NCBI RefSeq assembly: GCF_019492185.1
Contig: NZ_JAICCF010000001.1
Coordinates: 1 to 64,000 of the forward strand
Length of the DNA stretch: 64,000 nucleotides
Direction: 5' to 3'
Origin: Chitinophaga rhizophila
GTDB lineage: Bacteria > Bacteroidota > Bacteroidia > Chitinophagales > Chitinophagaceae
The position numbers and the translations under genes were made by a program. Position 1 is the stretch's first letter, and each line of letters begins with the position of its first letter. Below, in pieces: positions 1-8,800 of the stretch. The notes under the pieces were generated by a model. It saw only the letters and a list, made by a program, of their open reading frames with translations, did no database searches and was not told the DNA's origin.

Positions 1-682
1 AGCCTGGATATAATCCCCGCCTGTCTTTCAGGTAATAATGACGCTGATCCTGATCATTGATTGTACTGCGGAAGTACATCCCACTGATCTGACCCACACT
101 ATCACGCAACGCGAACACGATACAATACTTCCCAAAAGGTTTATAGGCCTGACCTCCTTCACGTTTCGTGCCCCATGGCGCGAGTAACCCCACTGACACA
201 CAACCCGATATCAACCGCTCGTCCCTGCGTGCTCCGTGATGGAACTGGGACGTATTATACCCGATCTCCAACCGGGTAGCGTCCAATCCCCTGCTTACTA
301 TATAATCCTGTGCTGGCTTACTGTTAGGTACCGCGTTTCTAAAATAGATAAACATCTGACGTAAGATATCCGAACGATCTACCGGGGGTAACGGTACCGC
401 CGCCGATACGCCGCCTATCAGTGCTTTACATTTTAGTATCGCTTCACGCTTGGTCGTACCTTCCTTGTGCATCACGAAGTCTATCACGTCTAATGGTTTC
501 CCATGCGTCTTACAGTTACTACTAAAACAATAACACGTATGCGTCTTGTAATACACCTGCAGGCTAGGCGTATTGTCCTCGTGGAACGGGCAGTGTAACC
601 GCAGGTGCTTGTCGGGCTTTAACCCGTAATGCACCAGCACCTGCGATAACGTCAACTGCCGTTTAATTTCTGCTATTTCCAT
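1..682 (-). CDS. CHC2 zinc-finger DNA primase-like protein (3' end outside window)
   Basis: About 227 residues are visible; the gene runs off the left edge. Near residues 29-60 there is a CHC2-type zinc-binding pattern (LHCPFHED, then CYCFSSNC), as in DnaG primases. Further on, the stretch around FGKYCIVFALRDSVGQISG resembles the N-terminal part of the DnaG catalytic core; the Toprim part would lie beyond the window. The family knowledge is that CHC2 proteins synthesise RNA primers, and stand-alone versions are frequent on plasmids and integrative elements of Bacteroidota. The ATG at 682 overlaps the end of the SymE-like gene by 20 bp, so the two are probably co-translated. It is more likely a mobile-element primase than the housekeeping dnaG, because of its SymE and XRE neighbours. 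Confidence 0.8.
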   Translation of the reverse strand, partial: MEIAEIKRQLTLSQVLVHYGLKPDKHLRLHCPFHEDNTPSLQVYYKTHTCYCFSSNCKTHGKPLDVIDFVMHKEGTTKREAILKCKALIGGVSAAVPLPPVDRSDILRQMFIYFRNAVPNSKPAQDYIVSRGLDATRLEIGYNTSQFHHGARRDERLISGCVSVGLLAPWGTKREGGQAYKPFGKYCIVFALRDSVGQISGMYFRSTINDQDQRHYYLKDRRGLYPG

Positions 683-875
683 CCCCTGTCACCTTTTTTA
701 CCACCAGTTTGCCTTTACTCACCGTGATCTCTATCGGGTCGCCTACCTTAAACCCTGCCTCCTCCAACCATAAACCCCGGACGTTCAACCAGGGTACATT
801 ACGTCCCCTGTTCCAGTGGTTAGCTAACTCTTGATACTGACCATGCAGTTTGCCGTGTCTTACTGTTTTTGCCAT
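663..875 (-). CDS. SymE-like small protein (AbrB-type fold)
   Basis: A 70-residue basic protein. The central block PWLNVRGLWLEEAGFKVGD followed by an ITVSKGKLVV strand matches the SymE toxin family (the usual pattern is LRGxWLxxAGFxxGxxVxV, then a strand ending in LVI). SymE of E. coli is an SOS-induced, nucleic-acid-binding, AbrB-fold toxin of a type I system. No antisense RNA gene could be recognised here, so toxin activity is only inferred from the family. It overlaps the primase gene by 20 bp and is divergent from an XRE repressor at 1030, which probably controls it. Confidence 0.75.
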   Translation of the reverse strand: MAKTVRHGKLHGQYQELANHWNRGRNVPWLNVRGLWLEEAGFKVGDPIEITVSKGKLVVKKVTGDGNSRN

Positions 876-903
876 GTGGATAAGTTTTTATTACTACACT
901 TAT

Positions 904-1014
904 GTAGCAAAGTAAACTCTTTTGCAGTAAATCAACAAACTTATATTTCGCACGATAATACAATAAAGCATCAAAAACAAACACACAATGACGCATATAA
1001 GTTATTTTTGCTAC
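904..1014. promoter_or_regulatory. Divergent promoter region between symE-like gene and XRE gene
   Basis: The octamer TTTGCTAC occurs on the plus strand at 1007-1014 and on the minus strand at 904-911, so it is placed once in front of each divergent gene. The plus-strand copy overlaps a TAnnTTTG-type -7 box (TATTTTTG, 1003-1010) 20 bp before the ATG at 1030. The minus-strand copy is preceded by TTTACT, giving an imperfect -7 box (TACTTTG). The arrangement suits a repressor-binding half-site at each promoter, which is inference. Confidence 0.4.
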
Positions 1015-1029
1015 CACAAACAGACATCT

Positions 1030-1392
1030 ATGTCTCAAAACAACAACTTAGGCAAGCGTATCCTTGACCTGCGTAAAGCGAAGGGATGGTCACAAACGGA
1101 ACTGGCGGACAAAGTAGGTATTTCTTACGCCCAAATAGGACGCTATGAGACCAAGGGAGCACAGCCCCCTGCTGAAGTAATAAAGAATATAGCTGAGGTG
1201 CTCGATACCTCCGTGGATTTCCTACTTAATGGCAGCTCATCCGATAAGGCCAACGCAACGTTACAGGACGCTGAGGTGATCAGACATTTTAAAGACATTG
1301 AGACACTGCCAGCTGAAGATAAGGCAGCGCTGCTAAGGGTTATTTCCGCTTTTATTAGGGATGTTAAAACTAAACAAGCTTATACACATTAG
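1030..1392 (+). CDS. XRE-family helix-turn-helix regulator
   Basis: A 120-residue protein. Residues about 6-62 form a typical Cro/CI helix-turn-helix (LGKRILDLRKAKGWSQTELA, then GISYAQIGRYE), ending in the DTSVDFLL element seen in many such repressors. The C-terminal 50 residues are helical and may serve for dimerisation. The upstream in-frame ATG at 988 would add 14 residues but would lie before the -7 box at 1003-1010, so the ATG at 1030 is preferred. It is divergent from the SymE-like gene and is probably the repressor of that element and of itself. Confidence 0.85.
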   Translation: MSQNNNLGKRILDLRKAKGWSQTELADKVGISYAQIGRYETKGAQPPAEVIKNIAEVLDTSVDFLLNGSSSDKANATLQDAEVIRHFKDIETLPAEDKAALLRVISAFIRDVKTKQAYTH

Positions 1393-1440
1393 TGCTTTTA
1401 AAGCTTCCTATTCCCAGATTATACTTAACGGGCCAATAAA

Positions 1441-1483
1441 AATAAAAAGAGGCTGTCTCAACTTTAAGCAGCCTCTTTTTATT
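1441..1483. terminator. Bidirectional hairpin terminator
   Basis: A perfect 15-bp inverted repeat (1441-1455 with 1469-1483, arm AATAAAAAGAGGCTG) with a 13-base loop and T/A tracts on both sides. It can stop transcripts from the XRE gene and from the minus-strand immunity gene side. The arm contains GAGGCTGTCTCAA, a string often found at insertion-sequence ends, so an IS relic is possible. Confidence 0.7.
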
Positions 1484-1629
1484 CGGGTACCTGATGGAGT
1501 CAGATAGTCATTTGGGCGATACTGAGAACGTCATTTATTTTCGATGCACCCAATGGATCTTTCAATAGTTGTCTCAAGCAAAACGTCAAGTTTTAAACAG
1601 CATGATGCCTTTTAACCGAGGGAGGTTTA

Positions 1630-2040
1630 TCACTCTTCTATATCCTTGAAAGAAATATATTTGTTAGGATCATCAAAAAGCCCTCTCCAGGATTTATCTG
1701 GCAAATATGTTTCCACCTCTATATCATTAAACCAACTAATAACTAATTTCGCATCGAAATCTATTAAAAATATAACATGTAATAAACCAGATCCTCTAAG
1801 AATTTGATAACTAATCCTGTACTCTTCTATTCCGCTAAAGAAATCAAGAATTTTGTCATCACTTACTACTTCCACGTTATTTCGAAACACAAACTCATCT
1901 TCACTTGGATCGTAGTCCGGATCATACGTATGCATATTGAGAATCCAATAAGCTATGGGCATTAGATACAAGCCATACTCATCTTTGTATTTAATACATC
2001 CTACAAAATACCCCTGTTCTAACTTTTCTTCTATAGTCAT
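1630..2040 (-). CDS. Probable immunity protein for the upstream RHS toxin
   Basis: A 136-residue, strongly acidic protein without a signal peptide (Asp/Glu clusters near DPDYDPSEDE and in the FKDIEE C-terminus). I do not recognise a named domain. Its ATG lies 1 bp after the stop of the giant RHS gene, so the two are translationally coupled. A small acidic gene directly after the variable tip of an RHS protein is the usual position of the cognate immunity gene in polymorphic toxin systems. The gene is visibly AT-richer than the genes upstream, as is the toxin tip, which suggests the pair was exchanged as a unit. Function is inferred from position only; no homology was tested. Confidence 0.65.
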   Translation of the reverse strand: MTIEEKLEQGYFVGCIKYKDEYGLYLMPIAYWILNMHTYDPDYDPSEDEFVFRNNVEVVSDDKILDFFSGIEEYRISYQILRGSGLLHVIFLIDFDAKLVISWFNDIEVETYLPDKSWRGLFDDPNKYISFKDIEE

Positions 2041-2041
2041 T

Positions 2042-2842
2042 TTAATGTGGTTGTTCGCGTCTACCAGTTCCAGGTATCGCGCGTTGTCTTATTTTATCAA
2101 TATAAGCTTTAGGCAAGCCATAAGCACTCCTTGATTTACTTGGATCTGAAATTTGAGGTGAGTTTGGAAACTCACGCCCTTTTCTTTGTGGCACTGCATT
2201 GTTAACTATTTCATTAGCTAAACTACGTGGTATTTCAAACGAGACAATCTCTACCCCCGCTTCTGCACCACCTCTTTTTTGATAAAAATAAATTTGGTGG
2301 GCTTTATCATCTAAAGTTACAAATAACATCTCGTTGCCTCTTATCGATATTTTGCCGTCCCGACCGAATAAGACTCTTGGCTGGCTTTGGTTATCCCCCT
2401 GCCCCCCTTGTACTCTAAAAACTCTTACATCCTCCATTACTCTCGAATACCAAGCCTTATCAGTCAACGAACCGTACATCGCCGTATTATTCTGGGTATT
2501 TACAGCCATGGAAAAGCCTTCAACGCTTTTTGACTGTCCCTCATCCAGAAAAATGTTGTCTACTGCATAGAGAACCTCATTGGGATTACGCCTAATTGAC
2601 TTGAAAAATTCCATCGCCCCTTCATTCCCCCTACCCTTAGATCCGGAGAAGCCTATGTAGTATTTTTTATCTCCATAGTTAATAACAGCCCTTTCTGGTA
2701 TACGAGGTTCTTCGTCTCTAGTATTAAAAACACCAAAAGCTTTATAAAACCAATTTTTATTTGGTAGAAAGGTTATATTAGTTAACTTAAGAGATGCAGA
2801 TCCATCATCCTTTTTTGTCAGTGTATAGTGTAATTCTTCTTC
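2042..2842 (-). other. Variable C-terminal toxin-tip module of the RHS protein
   Basis: This stretch codes for the residues after the conserved IDLDG boundary. It is AT-richer than the preceding YD-repeat region. Its final third has an FRVQGG strand, an ISIRGNEMLFV strand, a VEIVSFEIP strand and an AIPGTGR tail. This R...E spacing would fit an ADP-ribosyltransferase-like fold, but the assignment is a guess from motif shape. The boundary position is seen directly; the activity is not known. Confidence 0.55.
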
Positions 2843-5800
2843 TCCATCTAAATCAATCGCCTGTATTGGTGTATTTCCCGCGAACTGATAAGGTGTATAC
2901 CATGGATAGCCCTTCGTCAACGGATCCACACTCAAAAACTTCCCTATCCTCGGATCATACACCCGCATCCCATAATCCTGCTGATTCGCCTCTCCCTTCA
3001 CCTCATTATCATTCTCCTTCCCGTTGAACCCATACCTATAACCCCCTAAACTCCACTTCCTATCCGGCTGCAACATCCCAAACGGATAATAATCCTGCGC
3101 TGTCAGCACCTCCGGCTCATAATGCGACCAAACGCCTCCTGAAACTGAGTCGAGCGGCTTGTCAGATATCGTCGCCAGCACATTGCCCAGATGGTTTGTC
3201 AACTCATACTCTTTCAATCCCCATCGCGTCCAGCGGACATAGCTACTATCCTGAGTGACATCCATCTCTGGCTTCCAGATACCTAACCGACTGCTTCCAT
3301 ATAATTGCTGCTCTTTCCAGAAAATGTCTGACTGACCATCCTTATTGCCATATACCGCTAGTGTATTTCCTTGTGCATCACGCACATACCAAGTACGATG
3401 AATGGTATCCCGGCTTGTAAAGAACTTATATACGCGGTTACCAGCTGCGTCATAACCGTATTGCAGGAGACTACCGTCTGCCTTCCTTATACGTGCGATC
3501 TTGCCATAAACAGTCCAGGTGACGGAGTCGATTCCGGCCTGCTTATCGACTACAAGATTGCCAATATTATCATAAAGATAGTTATTTGGTCCCTGTGTTT
3601 TTAAATCTTCCGTATAGGCAGTGTTATCTACACTATCTGTCACTTGCAAGAGCCTGTTATGCAACAAGTTACCGGAAGCATCCCGCGCATACACGTAGGC
3701 CAACTTGTCCATTGTTTCACCACGGGAAGCACCTCCATTACGAAGGTAACTAAGTATATTACCATTTCCGTCGTAGGTAATGTCTTCTTTATATGCTGTT
3801 CCGGCACTCAAGGCGCTCCATTTAGTAGCTTGTGGAGCTAATTGATGCTGAAGCATAGCTTTTAACCGATTCAACTGGTCATAACGATAACTGTAACCTA
3901 CTGATTTATTATCGTTTATATTTTTCAATGCCAGTGTACTTCGACTGATATTTCCGTTGTATAGATCAACACCTGCTTGAGCGCTACTGTCAGCTATCCA
4001 GGACAATGGGAATGGATTTGCGGCACCAATTGGCTTATAGTCTCCCTCAAAATAGTCCAAGGCGTAGGCGTAGGCGTCCCGGGCAACATATGCGCGGTTA
4101 GTACCTTTAACCCCATCAGTTCCCATGTCCTTGTCAGGCTGCAGATAATTACCGTTGACTCCTTTCAGCCATCCCTGTAAAGTATAGGCATAGTCTACGC
4201 CTTGTGCCAGTGAAGTATTACCCAGTTCTGTTCTAGCCAACGGACCATGTAGGAAATATCGGTAGGCAGCGTCGGTATGTGCATTCTCAATATACCAATT
4301 GTCAGCTGATAAAGCCGAGATCCCTGAAACAGCTTTCGTAAGCCTGTTCTCCGCATCATACTCATAACCGTATAAAAACCTGTCGTTCTTGCCCAGCTGG
4401 TAACCGACTTTATTTACCTTACCGCTCACAAGGTCATACTGATAATCAATCTTCTTAACACCTAAACCTTGTATCTGCTGCCATAAGGTATTCACGTTTC
4501 CTAACTGATCATAACTATAGTAAGTAACCTGCTGAGGCGCCCCACTCGTGCCTTCTCTATAAGCAGTAGCCGCTACCCTCTTCCGGAGATTCTGCTGAGA
4601 TGCTGCAACATCAGTATTTAATTGATTAACAGGCACATCGTAGTAAGTGCTAGTTACCTGATGCCCGTTATTGCTATATAATTCTGTCAGCGACTCTCTG
4701 CTTACAAAAGCAACTGAATCCGGATAGGTAGCACCAGCAAGTTTTTCCCCTACTTCCACTATCCTGCCCTGCGCATCATAGATCGTGTAACTCTGACGTC
4801 CCGGCACACCACCTCTTGTAGGTATTTTCTGCTCTTCATTCTGGGAAACAACCATTCGTCCAAGCATATCATTCCAGAAGTGACTCACGCCTCCATCTGG
4901 TGTACGCTGTGCCTGAATGCCGTTCAACGAATGATAAGCATAGGATGTGGCAAGCGTATGCGCTGGGTATATCGGCGCAAAACGGGCTTCCGCCGTTCCA
5001 TTACTTCCTGTTGGTATGTTAAAGGTTGCCCATAGCACAAGAGAATCTCTTCCTGCTGGCGTATAAGACATACTCGGACTCAAACACGAAACCCCGGCGT
5101 TAGCCGCAATAATCTCTTCCGGCAACAAGTGGTTATACAAACGGAGGTGCCGCAATGACGCCAGGTTTTCGGGGAATACCGCACCTGTACTACTTGCCCT
5201 TAGCTCCCAGCCACATGCTCCAGTTGGAGGAGTAGTGACCGCTGCGCAACGCGTCCCATTTACATAAATTGTCCGGTTATTAGTTGTCAAACCTGTTCCC
5301 TGAATGACAATATGCGTCCATTTAGATAGCTGGCCGACTCCCGATAAGCTTACAGTAGTATGTCCGGATAGCACAATATCCGCATCGCCACCACTCAAGG
5401 CATTTGTTCTATAGATATCAAAGTTCAGATAACCGTTATCAATGCAAATATTAAACAGATATTTTTTTCCACCTGTCGTTGCCAACACCTGACTCCCACC
5501 TGAAGCTGCATTATAAATCCACATTTCCATTGCTTCATCAATACTTTGGTCAAATGCCTGCGTCAATGATACCAACACGGACTCTTTAGTATGGTTACCG
5601 GGCTTGATGGCTTCAGAACAATCTGCATCCCGCACTTCTCTCGCCGCAGCTATCTGCTTCGCAAGTGTATCATCCAAAGGATGAACACCTTCAGGTGGTA
5701 TGGTTCTGATCAGATTACCAGATTGATCGTAATAGTATAAAGTATAATGATAAGTCTGCCAAGGCTCTTTCAGTAATACAGTAGGTTTATTAGATCCGCA

Positions 5801-8800
5801 AACTGCCAGATAATCCTTTCGGAATAATCTCATTTCCTCATCGATATAATCTCTGTATAAACTTCTTCCTGTCCTAACAGCATCCCCGATTACGACCATC
5901 AGACATGCGTACTTATCACGCGTTACATTTGCAAACACAGGCCGATTACATAACAGCATCGTTAGTGCAGTATTCGCGGCAATGGTGTCGGCATAGGTCT
6001 TATAACTACTAAATGGCAAGGTGAAGCCAAAACGGCTATTATAGAAATTGGCAACCACCATTTCGTAGTTATCATGTGTAGAATCCAGGCTATTGCCAAA
6101 ATAGCTTTGCAATGCGGTCATCGCCTGCTTGAACTCAGCCGGCGTAATGCATCCCTTAGCCCCTTTTTCAAGGAAAACGGGCATTGGAACAGGCTCTTTC
6201 AGCAAATAACGACAATTAGTACACCCTGCCTGCAGCAATGCCAGTTCTGCTGAAGAGATATTCATCGCCTTACCGTACTTCTTTTTAAGATAGATATGGA
6301 AAGAATCTGATGTATTTGCAGCATTGTACTCGGCATTCAGACTTCCCAGCTGCTCGCACAGTGCAGGGTTTGTTGATGTAAGTATCTGTTCAACCACTTG
6401 TGGCTTTACATCATAAGGATACGGAGCGTCTATTAAATAGGAATTACACAGCATGTCAGGTGTAGCTCCTGTGATACCGAAAATAACATCCGAAAATGAC
6501 CTGTACCCTTCCACGGTAGCTTTGTTTCCAGGAAGCGTGCTTGCGCCATTAGGATGCTCAATATCGCCTCCCAGTTTACAGAGTTCCATAAGTTTACTCT
6601 TTAAACGCCTTTGTATCGTAACATCGGTCGCCACCTGGGGACAGCCACTCAATTGTTTTATCCAGTTGTCGGCAAGCGCTTCACAATTGCTACTGATCAT
6701 GTCTAGTAATGCCTTTTCACCCATAGCCTTAAGCGCAACAGTATCTGTTGTGATTGCTGGTGTAGCGTAATTTATCGCACCAATTCTGGAAGTTTTTGTT
6801 TGATAACCGACAGGGCATGTATTAATCGGCTGACCATTATTACATTGTATCTCGAATTGTAGTGTTCTTATCTGTTCAATTGTTAATGGACTTGCTAAGT
6901 TAAAAGACGAAACAGACGAAGTAAAAAATACCCGGATAACAGGCCCAAGATCGTTAAATGCTATTACTGACATTCCCTCAGGGATTTGTGGCCCTAGATA
7001 TCTAAGTGTAAATGTTCTTGCACTACCGTTGTTGAGCACAGAGCTAATCTCTACACTAACTTTACTACAATCAAAACTGTTTTGATTATCGCTTCCTCCA
7101 CCAACTGCCATGTTCCTGCAACTTGTGCTCAACACTCGAAGCGATGATACATCTACCGAAGAATTTATACACAATTGACCTTCAGACTGTCCCGCCGCAA
7201 TCGTTAGTGTCTTAGGAGTATTAGCTGCGGTGTCATACTCAACAGGATAGTAAAGATTAAGCGTGATATTCCTTTGCAACTTGCCACCCAAATACCTAAC
7301 CTTTATATTCTGCCTTACACCATCACATGAACTGGGCATTCCTTCAATCACAAAGTGAGAAATCTCCGGACAAACGGCTGTATCATAACTGAAAGGGCGA
7401 CCAACTGCGCAGAAGCCACCACAATAATTGGATGAGTCCCTTAAACGCTGATAATACCTACCCTTCAATTCAAGATATTTCTCAAAATACAATCCCCATT
7501 CCCTGTCAACAATTCTACAAGCTGCTGCCGGCTGACAAGTGTTCCAGTTATCAGCTTGCTGACTCGGTATGTTATTAATATTAGTATTTCCGGTGAAATC
7601 CGCGCAGTATAACATATAGTCTACAAATTCACTCAAGGATTTCACAGCAGCACCCGATATATTTATGCCAGCGATATTCTTGGAATAATTCCTTAGATCA
7701 TTGATAAACAACTGCCTATAATTCTCCCGTCCATTAAAAAGCGGATCTTTCACCGCCAGCCAATCGACTACATCACGCTTAAAAGTTGCACCACCTGAAA
7801 TGATCGGAATATCAGCTACGGTTGTAGCCATGTCACGCAGATTGTTATCCCAGTTATATGAAGTTGCATTGTCCTGACAAAACTGTAACGCACAATATTC
7901 CGGATGATATTTCACAAACCGCTCTGCCCATTCATCATTCCAGTATCTGACCAGCAAGGGCAGTGTAAAGGTGCTATCATATGGAGAAGTAATATGACCA
8001 TCTTCCAGCTCAAACTGCAACTTTATATAATTCTCACTATTAGAAGGTAATGGTTGGAATACAGTTCTCCAGTTGCGATATAATACATTCATATCTGCCT
8101 CTAAAACATCCCCTGCTGCTGTGAAGAGAGCATATTGCCCTCCCGGACTAACATCCATCTTCATCTTATCTTCCAGATCATCACATGGTGTAGTGTTACA
8201 GGAAAGTTTCAGTGCCGCACATTGGTTATACAACGCAGTATACAAACTGTCAATCCACGGATTAATGACAGAAGCATATCTGCTTACTGCAACACTGTCT
8301 GCCGTTAAACGCGCAATAACCATTTGCTTGAAGGTAGCACGCTCACCCAGCGACTCCTTGCAGGTTACGCAATCGTTAAAACATGCAAAGAAATCTTTCT
8401 CCAGTAATGACTTGTTAATAAATGACCATTCAGATTTCAGATTGGTATTCCTGCGGATGTAGGCTTTTGTATAGAAACTGATCGCGTCTTCGGGAATACC
8501 AAGTTCAAATCTTATATAGTATTCCCCCACTGTAAATTTAGTATTGACAGTAGTGGACACAATGCCGGCGTTTTCCATACATGAATCCAGTATGGCCCCA
8601 ACCTTTATTGGTTCTTTGGAGTTATAAATCTCATTACCACAGTTGTCTGTAATATAAATCCTGCCTTCATAATAACAGTTACTACAGATATTGACGTTCT
8701 TTTCGGAATACACTCTAACCAGCCGGCTAATATCAAACCGAAGCATTACAGGCCCTTCAACGGTACTTACATGGGTAGTTGTAGCTGCAATCTGAAGTTT

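Noticed and set aside
1484..1629. Possible insertion-sequence remnant next to the hairpin (GAGGCTGTCTCAA; GTTGTCTCAAG)
   Set aside because: Only short end-like strings; no transposase fragment longer than about 30 codons and no target duplication could be seen.
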